Source: Arthrobacter sp. AFG20 (GTDB lineage Bacteria; Actinomycetota; Actinomycetes; Actinomycetales; Micrococcaceae). Taken from it: a DNA stretch of 64,000 bases. The translations under genes and the position numbers were made by a program. Each line of letters starts with the position of its first letter. Within the stretch, counting starts at the first letter, position 1. The notes beneath the pieces were generated by a model. The model did not search any database, was not told the origin of the DNA, and saw nothing but the letters and a program-made list of their open reading frames with translations. Location: NCBI RefSeq assembly GCF_002892795.1, contig NZ_PJMC01000005.1, forward strand, positions 62,001 to 126,000, read 5' to 3'. Positions 24,534-35,792 of the stretch are shown here, in pieces.

Positions 24534-26580
24534 ATCCCAGGGCCAGAATCCCCCTGAGGCGCCCGTGGGATCCGGATCCGGCCCCCGCGGCAACTCGCCC
24601 GCGGCAGAGAACGCTCGGGACGCCGCTCGCAAACCCGGTCCCCATCCGGTCCCCGAGCACACCGACGCCTTCGGCGCCGGGCTCGCAGGATTGCCTTTGC
24701 GGGCCCGCATCTGGCGGCGCCGCGCACTCATCGTCGTGCTGCGGGTCGGCCGCCTGGTACGCACCGGCGTCGACCGCATCTTTCCCGGCATCCGGTATCT
24801 GCTGCATTCCCTGCAGCGGCGGTGGCGCAGGTCGCTGCAGTTCCGCACCGTCCTGACCACGCTGCTGCTCTCCATCAGTTCGTTCGCGATCGTCGGCGCT
24901 TACCTGTCCAACCAGATTGCCAACAACCTGTTCCACGAACGGCTGACGCAGGCGGAGTCCGAGACCCGCTACAACGTCAAGCAGGTGCAGGACACGTTCG
25001 ACGGCGCCCAGGTCACCGATCAGTCCAGCGTGATCACGCTCGTCTACGACACCCTCAACGCGGTTGAGGGCAAGGGCTCGGTGATCCAGCGCCGCTACGT
25101 GTTTGAGGCGATGCCGGAGCAGACCAAGCCCCGCAACCGGTGGGTGGAGTCGCGCGCATCCGACCAATTGACCATCAGCGTCATCCCCCCGGACCTCCGG
25201 GCAGCAGTCCAGGACTCCGGCAAGGAGCAGTTCTGGGCGTCCACGGAGTTCCCGGTGGGGACCGAAGACCGCCCGGGCATCGCCGTCGGCAACAAGGTGA
25301 CGTTCAACGGCACGGTTTACGAGCTTTACCTGATCTACGACCTCAACACGGCACAGCAGACCCTGAACGAAATCCAGAATGTCCTCTGGGCCGGCGGCGC
25401 TGCGCTGATCCTCATGATCGGCGGCATCGCCTGGTACGTCACGCGCAACGTGGTGAGTCCCGTCAGCCACGCCGCCGTAGTCTCGGAAAAGCTGGCGGCA
25501 GGCCAGCTGCAGGAACGCATGGTGGTCAAGGGGGAGGACGAGGTGGCACGCCTCGGGGCCTCGTTCAACCATATGGCCGCGAGCCTGCAGGAGCAGATCA
25601 CGCAGCTGGCCACACTGTCCCAGATGCAGCAGCGGTTCGTTTCCGACGTGTCCCACGAGCTCCGCACCCCGCTGACCACCGTCCGTATGGCCGCTGAGGT
25701 GCTGTACGACGCACGCAACGACTTCGACCCCATCAATAAGAGGTCCGCCGAACTGCTCTACAACCAGGTGGAGAGATTCCAGTCGCTGCTGGCGGACCTG
25801 CTGGAAATTTCCAGGTTCGACGCCGGCGTGGCCATGCTCGACGCCGAGGCGACGGACATCGTCCAGCTCATCTCGCACGTGATGGAGGGCGCGGCCCCCG
25901 TCGCCGAAGAGTACGGCTCGAAGATGCAGCTGAATGCGCCGGAAGGCAGCGTTGTGGTGGAAATGGACTCCCGGCGCATTGACCGCATTCTGCGGAACCT
26001 GATCCTGAACGCCCTCGAACACGGCGAAGGCCGGGCCGTCAACATCTCCGTCGCCTCCAATGCGGACGCTGTAGCCGTCACTGTCAGGGATCACGGAATC
26101 GGCATGAGTCCCGCCGAGGCGGCCCGCGTCTTCGACCGCTTCTGGCGCGCCGATCCTGCCCGGGCCCGCACCACCGGCGGCAGCGGGCTGGGCCTGTCCA
26201 TCGCCATGGAGGACACCAAACTGCACAACGGCTGGCTGCAGGCCTGGGGGAACACCGGGGTCGGCTCCAACTTCAGGCTCACGCTCCCGCTTAAGCAGGG
26301 CGGCACCATCACAAAGTCGCCGCTGCCCCTTGAACCGGCAGACGTGGGTTTCGGCAGGCCCGGCGACCACAGTGTCCTTGTGCTGGGTCCGGGCGCCACC
26401 CCTGCGCTGGAGGGATCTGCGCCCAAGAACTCTGCCCCGAAGGACGCCGCTGCCGCAGGTAACGCCGACCCTGAGGCGGGGGAGTCCGCAGCCGGCGCTT
26501 CGCCGGCCAAGAATGCCGAACCCACTGCGGCCGCCCCGGCGGGCACACCGGAGACAGCGCGCACAGGGGAGCGTTCGTGA
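24505..26580 (+). CDS. mtrB: Sensor histidine kinase MtrB
   Basis: A 691-residue membrane kinase. After a hydrophilic N-terminal arm there is a first helix near residues 113-133, an outer sensor domain to about 295, a second helix ([19 protein letters not shown]), HAMP, the phospho-acceptor histidine in [11 protein letters not shown], and an ATPase domain ending in [11 protein letters not shown]-terminal tail of about 90 residues is Ala/Pro-rich and disordered. The GTG start overlaps mtrA by 29 bp; a second GTG at 24565 is possible. It forms the conserved mtrA-mtrB-lpqB operon. Confidence 0.93.
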   Translation: MVSATKQGPESQGQNPPEAPVGSGSGPRGNSPAAENARDAARKPGPHPVPEHTDAFGAGLAGLPLRARIWRRRALIVVLRVGRLVRTGVDRIFPGIRYLLHSLQRRWRRSLQFRTVLTTLLLSISSFAIVGAYLSNQIANNLFHERLTQAESETRYNVKQVQDTFDGAQVTDQSSVITLVYDTLNAVEGKGSVIQRRYVFEAMPEQTKPRNRWVESRASDQLTISVIPPDLRAAVQDSGKEQFWASTEFPVGTEDRPGIAVGNKVTFNGTVYELYLIYDLNTAQQTLNEIQNVLWAGGAALILMIGGIAWYVTRNVVSPVSHAAVVSEKLAAGQLQERMVVKGEDEVARLGASFNHMAASLQEQITQLATLSQMQQRFVSDVSHELRTPLTTVRMAAEVLYDARNDFDPINKRSAELLYNQVERFQSLLADLLEISRFDAGVAMLDAEATDIVQLISHVMEGAAPVAEEYGSKMQLNAPEGSVVVEMDSRRIDRILRNLILNALEHGEGRAVNISVASNADAVAVTVRDHGIGMSPAEAARVFDRFWRADPARARTTGGSGLGLSIAMEDTKLHNGWLQAWGNTGVGSNFRLTLPLKQGGTITKSPLPLEPADVGFGRPGDHSVLVLGPGATPALEGSAPKNSAPKDAAAAGNADPEAGESAAGASPAKNAEPTAAAPAGTPETARTGERS

Positions 26581-28295
26581 GCCGGGTGCGCCCGGTGACC
26601 CGTGGGCTTGCCGCAGGGCTGATGGCCATCATTCTGCTGTTCCTGGCATCGTGCGCCCAGATTCCGCGGTCCGGGCCTGTTGGTAAGAGCACGGACGAAA
26701 GCGCAGGAAATCCCAATGCTCCCGTATTCTTTCCCGTCGCGCCCCGCACCGGGTCCAGTCCCGAAGCGGTCATTGAGGACTTCTACCTGGCAGGCAGCGG
26801 GTATGAGGACGACTACGCCGTGGCGCGGCAGTACCTGACCCAGGCTTCCTCCGTTGCCTGGAAGCCGGACCAGCGGACACTGGTGTTCCGCTCCGAGCGC
26901 GTGGTGAAAACCGGCGTCGAGGGCGTCTATAACTACGAACTGGACGTCGCGTACTCAGTGGATTCCGACGGCGTGGCCACCCCGATGCCGGACGGAACCA
27001 AGGAAAACATCCCCGTGACGCTGGTGCAGGTTGACGGTGAATGGCGCATCTCCAAGATCCCGGACGGCACCGCCATTCCCGAGGAGACCTTTAAGGTCAT
27101 CTACGGCGCCTATCCCATCTACTTCTACGACCCCAGTTTCACGTACGCCGTTCCGGATGTGCGCTGGTTCATCAAGAAGAAAACGGTGAAGGCCATGACG
27201 AGCGCCCTGCTCGGCGGACCCGCCCCGTATTTGAAGGGCGCCGTGGTCAGTGCGTTCCCCTCCGGAATGAAACTTGCCAGGGAATCAGTCCCCGTAGTTT
27301 CAGGCGCAGCGCAGGTTGACCTGTCTGCCAAGGAACTGACCGAGGCCTCCACCGAGGACAGGCTGAGGATGCAGACGCAGCTGGCCCTGACGTTCCGCAG
27401 CCAGCCGGACGTCATTAACGTGGAGCTGCGGGCGAACCAGGACCTGGTGCGCGTGGAGGATAACGGCTCAGTCCTTCCGCCGGTCCAGAACAGAAATGCC
27501 CCCGCGCGCCAGATCGCCATCAGCAATAACGAGCTGGTGCGGTACGAGAACAACAGGGTGTCGCCGCTGCCCGACATGCAGCCGGTGGCCGGACTGAAAC
27601 CGCGTTCGCCCGCCGAATCGCCCGTCTCGCAGACAGTGGCGTTTTTGAACGGCAGCGGCGGCACCCTGTACTCGATGGTGCCGGGCCAGCCCGCGCGCGC
27701 CCTGACCACCCGCAGCACGCTGACGCACCCGTCGTTCAGCCTGCACGACTGGCTGTGGACCGCCGGTCCCGGAGCCCAGGGCGTCACCGAAATCACGGCC
27801 TTCCGTCCCACCGGCGTGGCCCAGGGCGCACCGGTGCCGACCGTCACGCTGACCCCCTCCTGGCTGGCCGGCCGCAACGTGAAGGATCTCCGGGTGTCCA
27901 GGGAAGGGGTCCGGGCGCTGGTCATCTCCGAGCAGAACGGGGAGACACGCGTGCAGGTGACGGGGATCATCCGCAGTGCCGATGGCACGCCGAAGGAACT
28001 GACGGCGCCCATCACGCTGCAGTCCAGCGGAAATCCCGACCAGGGCGTATGGGTCAATGACACCACGGTGGTGGTGATGAAGGGCGCGTCGACGTCCAAC
28101 GTGACCCCGGAACTTCTCTCGCTCACCTCCTCCCAGCCGCAGAAGCTAGCCCCCTGGCCGGGGCTGGTTGCCCTCAGCGCAGGCAACGGCCCCGAGGAAA
28201 TCTACGCCCAGTCCAGGGACGGCATCTTCCAGCGGCTCGGCAACGGGTGGTCGGCGCAGCTGAGGGGACCCACGGATCCGTCCTTCCCCGGCTGA
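26577..28295 (+). CDS. lpqB: Lipoprotein LpqB
   Basis: A 572-residue lipoprotein with lipobox LASC (Cys26). A GerMN-like domain lies at about residues 200-300 and a C-terminal beta-propeller-like domain occupies the second half. LpqB binds the outer part of MtrB and tunes its signalling in mycobacteria. The GTG start overlaps the mtrB stop by 4 bp, which is the conserved arrangement. No other function is suggested. Confidence 0.93.
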   Translation: MSRVRPVTRGLAAGLMAIILLFLASCAQIPRSGPVGKSTDESAGNPNAPVFFPVAPRTGSSPEAVIEDFYLAGSGYEDDYAVARQYLTQASSVAWKPDQRTLVFRSERVVKTGVEGVYNYELDVAYSVDSDGVATPMPDGTKENIPVTLVQVDGEWRISKIPDGTAIPEETFKVIYGAYPIYFYDPSFTYAVPDVRWFIKKKTVKAMTSALLGGPAPYLKGAVVSAFPSGMKLARESVPVVSGAAQVDLSAKELTEASTEDRLRMQTQLALTFRSQPDVINVELRANQDLVRVEDNGSVLPPVQNRNAPARQIAISNNELVRYENNRVSPLPDMQPVAGLKPRSPAESPVSQTVAFLNGSGGTLYSMVPGQPARALTTRSTLTHPSFSLHDWLWTAGPGAQGVTEITAFRPTGVAQGAPVPTVTLTPSWLAGRNVKDLRVSREGVRALVISEQNGETRVQVTGIIRSADGTPKELTAPITLQSSGNPDQGVWVNDTTVVVMKGASTSNVTPELLSLTSSQPQKLAPWPGLVALSAGNGPEEIYAQSRDGIFQRLGNGWSAQLRGPTDPSFPG

Positions 28296-28374
28296 CCCTT
28301 CCTGCATAGGGCGTTTTCCACATGAGGGCCTCTTGCTCTTGTGCGGGCTGGCGCCGTTGCCGCACCCTTGAACC

Positions 28375-29328
28375 GTGGGGAGCAATAGGACGCGGGACGG
28401 CCAGAGGACTTCGACGGATCCCGACCTGCTGGCCCAGCCACTGTGGCACGCCCGCCACCGGGCGGAGCACCGGCAGCGCCTCCTGCAGGCCTGGGACCTG
28501 CTGGCCGGGGCTGCGGCCGACATCATGGCTCTGGCGCTGCCCGTGGAATGCGTCTGTTGCGGCAAGGAGGACCTGGCACTGTGTGCCGGCTGCGAGCGCA
28601 GGCTCCGGATGCTCACCCGGCATCCCTTCCGGGCAGAAACCGGGGCGCCCGCGCTCATGGACACCGACGGCTCGGTCATCCTTCCTGTCGTGGCGGCGGG
28701 CATCTACCGCGAGGAGCTCTCACAGTCGATCCTGGCGTTCAAGCGCCACGGGCAGGGCCAGCTGCGGACCGTGCTGTCGAAGGTACTGGCCAGCGCTCTC
28801 GCGGCAGCCTATGCGGGAACGGACGCCATGGTCCTCGTTCCGGTCCCAAGCAGCGGCGGCGCCTACCGGAAACGCGGGTTCAGTCCCGTCCATCTGCTGC
28901 TAGGCGGCGTCGGGCGGAGCTTTGACGGACGCCGCCCGGAATGCACTGATGCGCTGCGCAAAGTCAGGAGCCCGGGAACCGGCATTGGCTTGACCGGAAA
29001 CCGTCTGTCCGGAGGGCAGAAGGGACTCGGCAGGGGAGACAGGTCCCGAAAGGTCCGCGGCTCCATGCGCACCGTGCGGGGCGCGCGCGGACGCTCTCTG
29101 CGGGGGAGGCCGTGCATCATTGTCGACGACGTCCTGACTACCGGCGCCACTCTGGCGGAGGCTGCCCGGGCCATCCACGACGCCGGCGGAATTGTGCGCG
29201 GCGCCGTGGTCCTGGCAGCCACCCGCGCACCCGATGCGGCGGCTGGCCCGGCGCAGTCTCGGCATTCTGGGGACCATCTGGGCCGTAGCTGGGACATAGA
29301 AAAAAATAAACTGCGAAAGGATGAATAA
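28375..29328 (+). CDS. ComF family phosphoribosyltransferase-like protein
   Basis: A 317-residue protein of the ComF/GntX type. A zinc-finger-like CxxC pair is CVCCGKEDLALCAGC (about residues 59-73). The PRPP-binding motif CIIVDDVLTTGATL is near residues 246-259. ComF acts in DNA uptake in competent bacteria, but most actinobacterial homologues are uncharacterised and no other competence gene is nearby. An N-terminal arm of about 50 residues is unusual. The GTG start lies 79 bp after lpqB. The last 45 residues are polar, and the codons become A-rich at the very end. Confidence 0.82.
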   Translation: MGSNRTRDGQRTSTDPDLLAQPLWHARHRAEHRQRLLQAWDLLAGAAADIMALALPVECVCCGKEDLALCAGCERRLRMLTRHPFRAETGAPALMDTDGSVILPVVAAGIYREELSQSILAFKRHGQGQLRTVLSKVLASALAAAYAGTDAMVLVPVPSSGGAYRKRGFSPVHLLLGGVGRSFDGRRPECTDALRKVRSPGTGIGLTGNRLSGGQKGLGRGDRSRKVRGSMRTVRGARGRSLRGRPCIIVDDVLTTGATLAEAARAIHDAGGIVRGAVVLAATRAPDAAAGPAQSRHSGDHLGRSWDIEKNKLRKDE

Positions 29329-29471
29329 CTTGTTGCTATGAACTAACGTCGGATATGGGTACCAAGATCAGTTGTACCTTTCGATAGCGGCTCGGAAAGG
29401 GGCTCGACTGTCAATCAGATCGTCCCCGGGAAGTGCCGCCGTCGTGTCACCGAAGTCATTTGGAGGGCACC

Positions 29472-30197
29472 ATGGAGTTCATGATCAGCGGACGAAATCT
29501 GACGGTCTCGGACCGATTCCGCGAATACGCCGGCGAGAAGATCTCGAAGATCGAATCGCTTGGGGACAAGGTCCAGAGGGTCGACGCGAAGGTTTCAAAG
29601 GAAACGAATGCGCGGCAGACCGGTGACCAGCTCACGGTTGAAGTGACAGTCCTGGGCCGCGGCCCCGTGATCCGTGCCGAAGCAAGCGCCGCAGATAAGT
29701 TCGCCGCGTTCGACCTCGCCTACAACAAGCTGCTTGAGCGGCTGCGCAGGGCCAAGGACCGCAAGAAGGTCCATCACGGGCGGCACACGCCCAAGGCTGT
29801 ACGCGAGGCAACCGCAACACTGGAGCCCGCGAGCTCCAACCAGCCGATCTACGTCGAAGCGAGCAACAACACCCAGGCTGCTCCGGAACCGGCTGAGAAA
29901 TCGCCGTACGACGTCGACAACGACATCCCCGCCGGCGACTCGCCGGTACTGATCCGGCGCAAAGTGTTCCCGGCCGCGTCCCTCACCCTTGACGACGCCG
30001 TGGACAACATGGAACTTATCGGTCACGACTTTTACCTTTTCGTGGACAAGGCCACGAACGCGCCATCGGTTGTGTACCGGCGCCGCGGCTGGACATACGG
30101 GGTTATCACCCTGGACCACTACTGCGAACCCGGCGAGAACACGCATGAGGAGAAAATCCTTGCGTACCGCTCGGATGATGCGGCCGCAACTGCCTAA
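29472..30197 (+). CDS. hpf: Long-form ribosome hibernation promoting factor
   Basis: A 241-residue protein. The N-terminal domain (1-105) is the RaiA/HPF fold (MISGRNLTVSDRFREY ... AAFDLAYNKLLERLRR). The C-terminal domain (about 175-235) mediates dimerisation: FYLFVDKATNAPSVVYRRRG. Long HPF pairs two 70S ribosomes into inactive 100S particles in stationary phase or stress. GGAGGG sits five bases before the ATG. The 143-bp upstream gap, AT-richer than its surroundings, should hold its promoter. Confidence 0.95.
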   Translation: MEFMISGRNLTVSDRFREYAGEKISKIESLGDKVQRVDAKVSKETNARQTGDQLTVEVTVLGRGPVIRAEASAADKFAAFDLAYNKLLERLRRAKDRKKVHHGRHTPKAVREATATLEPASSNQPIYVEASNNTQAAPEPAEKSPYDVDNDIPAGDSPVLIRRKVFPAASLTLDDAVDNMELIGHDFYLFVDKATNAPSVVYRRRGWTYGVITLDHYCEPGENTHEEKILAYRSDDAAATA

Positions 30198-30226
30198 GAT
30201 GGTGCCCAGGCAACGAAAGGGCTGAC

Positions 30227-31441
30227 ATGGGTGCATCGCTGAGCCTTTCGCAGGCGCGGCGGATCGCACTGGCAGCCCAGGGACTGGACAAAGGACGGCC
30301 CGCCGGCCCCGTGACGTCACGGGCGGTGGGCCGGACCTTTGCCCGGATTCAACTCGTGCAGATCGATTCCGTCAACGTTCTGGCCCGGAGCCATTTCCTC
30401 CCTTTCTTTTCCAGGCTCGGCGACTACGACCGCTCCATCCTCCAGCAAATGGCAGGCAGGCACCCGCGGCGGATGATGGAGTACTGGGCGCACGAAGCCA
30501 GCTACATCCGGCCGGAACACTTCCCGGACCTGGTGGTGTGGCAGAACCGCAGGTGGGTCGGGGCTTCAGGGATGGATCCAGGGCTGCGGTCCGGCGTGAC
30601 CGGCAGGGTCCTGGCCGCGCTCGCCGACGGCAGGCCCATGACGGCCGCCGAACTCACCGCCCGGCTCGGGCACGTTGAAGACCGCAAGCAGGTCGATTGG
30701 GGCTGGAACTGGAATGCCGTCAAGCGCGTGCTGGAGCACCTGTTTGAAGAGGGGGTCGTCTCGTCGGCGTCAAGGACGGACCAGTTCGAACGGCAGTATG
30801 CCCTGACCCGGCAGGTTTTGCCCGGGCATGACGTTGAAGCGGTACCCGACCCCTCGGCCGCCATGGACAGGCTCATCGATGCGGCGGCGCGGGCGCACGG
30901 GATCGGGACCGTGCGGTGCTTCGCGGACTACTTCAGGACTCCGGTGAAGGCAGCCGCGGCCTCTGTTCAGCGCCTGGTTGATGCCGGACGCCTGGAACCG
31001 GTGACGGTGGCAGGCTGGGACCGGAAGGTGTACCGCCACGCCGAGGCCCGGCTGCCGCGCCAGGCTGCCGGCAGGGCGCTGCTCAGCCCGTTCGATTCGC
31101 TGGTCTTTGAACGGCGCAGGCTTGAGGAGCTCTTCGGGTTTCATTACCGGATCGAGATTTACACCCCGGTGGCCAAACGCCGCTTTGGCTATTATGTGCT
31201 CCCGTTCCTGCTCCGCGACCGCATTGTGGCCAGGGTGGACCTGAAGGCAGACCGGGCAGCGGGGCTGTTGCTTGCCAAGGCGTGCTTCGGCGAGCCGGAC
31301 GCTCCGGCGGACACCGCCGTCGAACTCGCTGCCGAACTGCACCTGATGGCAGGTTGGCTGGGACTGGACGGCGTAGCCGTCTCGTCGGTGGGGGACCTTG
31401 CCCCCGCGGTGGCGGCGGCCAGTAACGGCTATCCGCTGTGA
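30227..31441 (+). CDS. Winged-helix DNA-binding protein, YcaQ/AlkX-like (HTH_42)
   Basis: A 404-residue protein of the YcaQ family. Typical features are SLSQARRIALAAQGL at the N terminus, VQIDSVNVLARSHFLPFFSRLG and the QVDWGWN segment with the catalytic-type QxD motif. Members characterised in other bacteria are DNA glycosylases for cross-links or alkylated bases. GAAAGGG precedes the ATG. It sits between hpf and secA with no obvious link to either. Confidence 0.85.
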   Translation: MGASLSLSQARRIALAAQGLDKGRPAGPVTSRAVGRTFARIQLVQIDSVNVLARSHFLPFFSRLGDYDRSILQQMAGRHPRRMMEYWAHEASYIRPEHFPDLVVWQNRRWVGASGMDPGLRSGVTGRVLAALADGRPMTAAELTARLGHVEDRKQVDWGWNWNAVKRVLEHLFEEGVVSSASRTDQFERQYALTRQVLPGHDVEAVPDPSAAMDRLIDAAARAHGIGTVRCFADYFRTPVKAAAASVQRLVDAGRLEPVTVAGWDRKVYRHAEARLPRQAAGRALLSPFDSLVFERRRLEELFGFHYRIEIYTPVAKRRFGYYVLPFLLRDRIVARVDLKADRAAGLLLAKACFGEPDAPADTAVELAAELHLMAGWLGLDGVAVSSVGDLAPAVAAASNGYPL

Positions 31442-31525
31442 GGGAACAGGGCAACGTGCCGTGTGTCTCTCCCGTAGACTAAATCACGCCAGAATTCGGC
31501 AGCATGAGACTGGGAGCAACTTCAC

Positions 31526-34258
31526 GTGGCATCACTAATCGAAAAAATTCTCCGTACAGGTGACAAAAAGCTCCTGAGGCAACTGCGGAACTATGCTGAT
31601 TCCATTAACGCCCTTGAAGACTCATTCCAAACCTTCACGGATGCGGAACTGCGTGAAGAAACAGACCGTCTCCGGGCACGCCACCAGGACGGCGAGAAGC
31701 TCGACGATCTCCTGCCGGAAGCCTTTGCCGCCGTGCGTGAGGCGTCATCCCGGACGCTTGGCATGCGGCACTTCGACGTCCAGCTCATGGGTGGCGCTGC
31801 CCTGCACCTGGGCAACATCGCCGAAATGAAGACCGGTGAAGGCAAGACGCTGGTGGCCACTGCTCCGGCCTACCTCAACGCCCTTACCGGAAACGGCGTC
31901 CACGTTGTCACCGTGAACGACTACTTGGCGGAATACCAGTCCGAACTCATGGGCCGTGTCTACCGCTTCCTGGGGCTGACCAGCGGCTGCATCCTCGCCA
32001 ACCAGGACCCGTCCGTCCGCCGCGAGCAGTACGCTGCCGATATCACCTACGGCACCAACAACGAATTCGGCTTCGACTACCTCCGCGATAACATGGCTTG
32101 GGACAAAACCGAACTCGTGCAGCGCGGCCACAACTTTGCGATCGTCGATGAAGTCGACTCGATCCTCATCGACGAGGCCCGTACGCCGCTGATCATTTCC
32201 GGCCCGGCCCAGGGCGACACCAACCGCTGGTACAGCGAGTTCGCCAAGGTTGTCCTGCGCCTGCAGCCGGAGAAGGACTACGAAGTCGACGAGAAGAAGC
32301 GCACCGTCGGCGTGCTTGAAAGCGGCATCGAAAAGGTTGAGGACTACCTCGGCATCCAGAACCTCTACGAGTCCGCCAACACGCCCCTGATCGGCTTCCT
32401 CAACAACGCCATCAAGGCCAAGGAGTTGTTCAAGCGGGACAAGGACTACGTCATCCTCGACGGCGAGGTGCTCATTGTTGACGAGCACACCGGCCGTATC
32501 CTGGCCGGCCGCCGCTACAACGAGGGCATGCACCAGGCGATCGAGGCCAAAGAGGGCGTCGAGATCAAGGCGGAGAACCAGACCCTCGCAACGGTGACGC
32601 TGCAGAACTACTTCCGCATGTACAACAAGCTCTCCGGCATGACCGGCACGGCCGAGACCGAAGCCGCCGAATTCATGGGCACGTACAAGCTCGGGGTGGT
32701 GGCCATCCCCACGAACCGCGACATGCAGCGGATCGACCAGTCCGACCTGGTGTACAAGAACGAAGTCGTCAAGTTCGAGGCCGTCGTCCGGGACATCGCC
32801 GAACGCCACGAGAATGGCCAGCCGGTCCTGGTGGGCACCACCAGCGTCGAAAAAAGCGAGTACCTCTCGCGCCTGCTGGCGAAGGAGGGCATCCGGCACG
32901 AGGTTCTCAACGCCAAGAACCATGCCCGTGAAGCCTCGATCGTGGCCCAGGCGGGACGCAAGGGCGCGGTCACTGTTGCTACCAACATGGCCGGCCGCGG
33001 CACGGACATTATGCTGGGCGGCAACGCCGAGTTCACCGCCATCGCCGAACTCGCCCAGCGGGGGCTTGACCCGGAAGAAAACTCCGACGAGTACGAGGCA
33101 GCCTGGCCCGGCGCGCTGGAGGCGTCGAAGAAGGCCGTCAAGGACGAGCACGAGGAAGTCCTGGGCCTGGGCGGGCTGTATGTGCTGGGAACTGAGCGGC
33201 ACGAATCCCGCCGGATCGACAACCAGCTCCGCGGCCGCTCGGGACGCCAGGGCGACCCGGGCGAGTCCCGCTTCTACCTGTCGCTGACCGACGATCTCAT
33301 GCGCCTGTTCAACTCGGGTGCAGCAGAACGCCTGATGAACAGCTCCGTGCCGGACGACGTGGCGCTGGAATCCAAGCTGGTCTCGCGTGCTATCGCTTCC
33401 GCCCAGGGGCAGGTTGAAGGCCGGAACGCCGAACAGCGCAAGAACGTCCTCAAGTACGACGACGTCCTCAACCGCCAGCGCGAAGCCATCTACGGCGACC
33501 GCCGCCGGATCCTGGAAGGCGACGACCTCCACGAAAAGGTGCAGTTCTTCCTGGAAGACACCATAAATGCGCTGATCGACGAAGCAACCGCCGAGGGCAA
33601 CGGCGACGACTGGGACTTCGACCAGCTCTGGACCAACCTCAAGACGCTTTACCCCGTCACCGTGACGCCGCACGATGTCATCGACGAGGCAGGCGGCAAG
33701 TCGCGCATCACCGTGGAGTTCCTGAAGGAAGAAATCATGTCTGATGCCAAGCTGGTGTATCAGGCACGCGAGGAAGCCATCGGCTCCGAGAGCATGCGTG
33801 AACTCGAACGGCGCGTTGTGCTCTCCGTCATCGGGCGGAAGTGGCAGGAACACCTGTACGAGATGGACTACCTCAAGGAGGGCATCGGCCTGCGCGCCAT
33901 GGCCCAGCGTGATCCGCTGGTGGAATACCAGCGTGAAGGTTTCGCGATGTTCCAGTCCATGATGGAAGCCATCCGGGAGGAGAGCGTCGGCTTCCTCTTC
34001 AACCTCGAAGTGGAAGTCACCCCGGCCGAGGACGTCGTAGTTGCGGATGCCGCCGGCGGCCACACCGAACACCACGAGCCGCAAATTTATGCCGCCGGTC
34101 TCGAAGCGCCTGAGAAGCCCGCCCAGCTCCAGTACACCGCGCCCCGGGAGGACGGCGGAGCCGAGACCCGGATCGAGGGCCGGGCTGCGGGCCGCTCGGG
34201 CAACCCCGCCAAGGCCGCTTCCCAGGAACGGCGCGACGGGAAGAAGAAAAAGCGATAG
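31526..34258 (+). CDS. secA: Preprotein translocase ATPase SecA
   Basis: A 910-residue motor of the Sec export pathway. Walker [13 protein letters not shown] is near residues 104-115. [19 protein letters not shown] and the second nucleotide-binding domain ([14 protein letters not shown]) are present. The C terminus is basic and disordered ([11 protein letters not shown]) and lacks the zinc-binding CxC tail, as in many actinobacterial SecA1 proteins. The start is GTG. A TAGACT box at 31475-31480 would give a leader of about 40 bases. A strong terminator follows. Confidence 0.97.
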   Translation: MASLIEKILRTGDKKLLRQLRNYADSINALEDSFQTFTDAELREETDRLRARHQDGEKLDDLLPEAFAAVREASSRTLGMRHFDVQLMGGAALHLGNIAEMKTGEGKTLVATAPAYLNALTGNGVHVVTVNDYLAEYQSELMGRVYRFLGLTSGCILANQDPSVRREQYAADITYGTNNEFGFDYLRDNMAWDKTELVQRGHNFAIVDEVDSILIDEARTPLIISGPAQGDTNRWYSEFAKVVLRLQPEKDYEVDEKKRTVGVLESGIEKVEDYLGIQNLYESANTPLIGFLNNAIKAKELFKRDKDYVILDGEVLIVDEHTGRILAGRRYNEGMHQAIEAKEGVEIKAENQTLATVTLQNYFRMYNKLSGMTGTAETEAAEFMGTYKLGVVAIPTNRDMQRIDQSDLVYKNEVVKFEAVVRDIAERHENGQPVLVGTTSVEKSEYLSRLLAKEGIRHEVLNAKNHAREASIVAQAGRKGAVTVATNMAGRGTDIMLGGNAEFTAIAELAQRGLDPEENSDEYEAAWPGALEASKKAVKDEHEEVLGLGGLYVLGTERHESRRIDNQLRGRSGRQGDPGESRFYLSLTDDLMRLFNSGAAERLMNSSVPDDVALESKLVSRAIASAQGQVEGRNAEQRKNVLKYDDVLNRQREAIYGDRRRILEGDDLHEKVQFFLEDTINALIDEATAEGNGDDWDFDQLWTNLKTLYPVTVTPHDVIDEAGGKSRITVEFLKEEIMSDAKLVYQAREEAIGSESMRELERRVVLSVIGRKWQEHLYEMDYLKEGIGLRAMAQRDPLVEYQREGFAMFQSMMEAIREESVGFLFNLEVEVTPAEDVVVADAAGGHTEHHEPQIYAAGLEAPEKPAQLQYTAPREDGGAETRIEGRAAGRSGNPAKAASQERRDGKKKKR

Positions 34259-34273
34259 CCAGAGGATATGACA

Positions 34274-34314
34274 GGAAGGGACCGGAGCAGTTCAAGCTCC
34301 GGTCCCTTCCTTTT
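34274..34314 (+). terminator. Rho-independent terminator after secA
   Basis: Perfect 15-bp stem (34274-34288 with 34296-34310), 7-base loop, then four T. Confidence 0.92.
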
Positions 34315-34318
34315 CGCG

Positions 34319-34747
34319 TCAGCCGATCTCCAGTGCAGTAACGCGCCAGACGTTCTTGCTGCGTTCCAGCCGAACGGCGACTGCCCGGACTCGCAGTTCG
34401 TCGATCACCACCGCGCTGGCCTCGTACACGTCCGGCGTCACCTCGCAGGCGCGGACCGAGCGGACTGAGGCGTTGCGGTGGAGCAGCTCCATTTTCCGGG
34501 GAGCCCGGGCTGCCACCCGCCGGGTGAGGGCCGCCCGGTGCTGAAGCACGGTGAGGCAGCGCTGGTCCAGCCGCCGTGCCAGCTGGTGGATTGGCCTCGT
34601 TCCCGCCAGGACTTCAACGGCGGCCTGGACTGTCGCCCTGGTGATGGCGCAAATTTCGCGCGCCTCGTCTCCGGGCCCGGGAGCAGCGGCCGGGACGGGC
34701 TCAAGAACAGCGTTTCCTGCACACCGTATGGGAGTTACTGCAGTCAT
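34319..34747 (-). CDS. Rv3235 family protein
   Basis: A 142-residue protein. The segment AVEVLAGTRPIHQLARRLDQRCL and the C-terminal MELLHRNASVRSVRACEVTPDVYEA ... WRVTALEIG match the actinobacterial Rv3235-type family, commonly encoded beside secA. The function is unknown. The start MTAVTPIRC is chosen because AAGGA lies seven bases upstream; a farther in-frame start adds 29 low-complexity residues. The LysM gene ends 94 bp upstream on the same strand, so the two may be co-transcribed. Confidence 0.8.
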   Translation of the reverse strand: MTAVTPIRCAGNAVLEPVPAAAPGPGDEAREICAITRATVQAAVEVLAGTRPIHQLARRLDQRCLTVLQHRAALTRRVAARAPRKMELLHRNASVRSVRACEVTPDVYEASAVVIDELRVRAVAVRLERSKNVWRVTALEIG

Positions 34748-34840
34748 GATCGGTCCTTCGGTAGGGGCTGGCGTGGGAAGGCCGCGGGAGTGCAGCGGCC
34801 GCAAGGTCGGTGGCGTGAAAGAAGAGCTTGCCAACGCCGC

Positions 34841-35635
34841 TTACGGCGGCGGAGGGCTGAGGAGCTGGCCCGGGAGGAGGACGTTGGGATCGGATCCGAT
34901 GACATTCCGGTTGGCGTGGTACCAGAGCGGCCAGCGGGCTGCTATATCCACGTCGGAAGCGCCGGGCCCCAGTTCCCGCGCGGCGATGGTCCACAGAGAT
35001 TCTCCGGCCCGGACGGGTACCTCGCGGCGGGCACTGGCCGGCTCAGCCGTTGCCCTGGCGGGCAATGGGGTGACGGGGCCGGGTTCCACAACCGGGACGC
35101 GCGGCTTCCACTGAGGCTGGAGCTCGCTGCCGTCCACGACGGATCTTTCCGTGAGGCCCGGGCCCGCGGAGCGGACGGCGGGCAGGCCCGGCCGCCCGTC
35201 AGCCAGGGGCGCCCACGCTGCGGACAGGGACGATTCGTTGTTCGAGGAAAGGGCCGCGGCGGGCAAGGCATCCGCATGGGCGAGCGGCGCACCGAGAAGG
35301 TGCGCGCCCACCGCAGCCATCGCCAGCCTGCGCATGAAAACAGGGGTGCATCGCCCCGCGGCGCGGGCGGCGGCATGGTGCCCGGTCCGCTCCAGGAGTG
35401 CCGATGCAAAGGCCGTAGCGAGTGACAGCAGCCACCAGGCGATGACTGTCAGCCCGGCGGCGAGGGCCAGCAGGCCAACCAGGTCGTCGAAGTGCAAAAC
35501 CTGCTGGCGTGCAGCGGACCGCCTCCAGTGGTCGGCGATCCCGGCCCCGGTGAAAGCCAGAAAGACTCCGAGACCTAGGATGACGACCCCCAAGGCCGCT
35601 TCTGCCCGCACCGGGCGCTGTACCTCTACCGCCAT
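34841..35635 (-). CDS. LysM domain membrane protein
   Basis: A 264-residue protein. Two or three membrane helices lie in the N-terminal half (about residues 14-34, 53-80 and 100-120). A Pro-rich linker follows, then a C-terminal LysM domain (about 205-260) with the core VRAGESLWTIAAREL. LysM binds peptidoglycan. The start MAVEVQR has GGGGGA five bases upstream; an ATG 21 bp earlier has none. The upstream region carries phased TTTGAT repeats. A role in anchoring or sensing the wall is likely, but the enzyme or partner is not known. Confidence 0.8.
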   Translation of the reverse strand: MAVEVQRPVRAEAALGVVILGLGVFLAFTGAGIADHWRRSAARQQVLHFDDLVGLLALAAGLTVIAWWLLSLATAFASALLERTGHHAAARAAGRCTPVFMRRLAMAAVGAHLLGAPLAHADALPAAALSSNNESSLSAAWAPLADGRPGLPAVRSAGPGLTERSVVDGSELQPQWKPRVPVVEPGPVTPLPARATAEPASARREVPVRAGESLWTIAARELGPGASDVDIAARWPLWYHANRNVIGSDPNVLLPGQLLSPPPP

Positions 35636-35655
35636 GATTTCCCCCGAACGATTCA

Positions 35656-35681
35656 TTTGATGCAGTTTGATAGACTTTGAT
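35656..35681. repeat. Three TTTGAT direct repeats phased at 10 bp
   Basis: TTTGAT at 35656-35661, 35666-35671 and 35676-35681, exactly 10 bp apart. A weaker TTTGGT follows at 35685-35690. They lie 21-46 bp upstream of the LysM start codon in a locally AT-rich stretch (about 35640-35760) of otherwise GC-rich DNA. The phasing puts all copies on one face of the helix. Confidence 0.7.
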
Positions 35682-35780
35682 GATTTTGGTTCCGTTGGAG
35701 CAAGTTTGCGGCAGGTGTATCTATTTGTCTATGGAGATAGGAAAGTTTGTGGATTAATTGACCGTCCTCGCGTGCGCGCC

Positions 35781-35786
35781 TACGCT
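35781..35786 (+). promoter_or_regulatory. -10 box for a leaderless transcript
   Basis: TACGCT, six bases before the ATG at 35793. No Shine-Dalgarno is visible. Confidence 0.5.
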
Positions 35787-35792
35787 GTCGCC

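Noticed and set aside
24430..26370. Open frame of 646 codons antisense to mtrB
   Set aside because: Overlaps a clear histidine kinase; composition-driven shadow without recognisable domain.
31745..34084. Open frame of 779 codons antisense to secA
   Set aside because: secA is unmistakable on the plus strand; the long antisense frame is a product of GC-rich third positions and shows no family motif.
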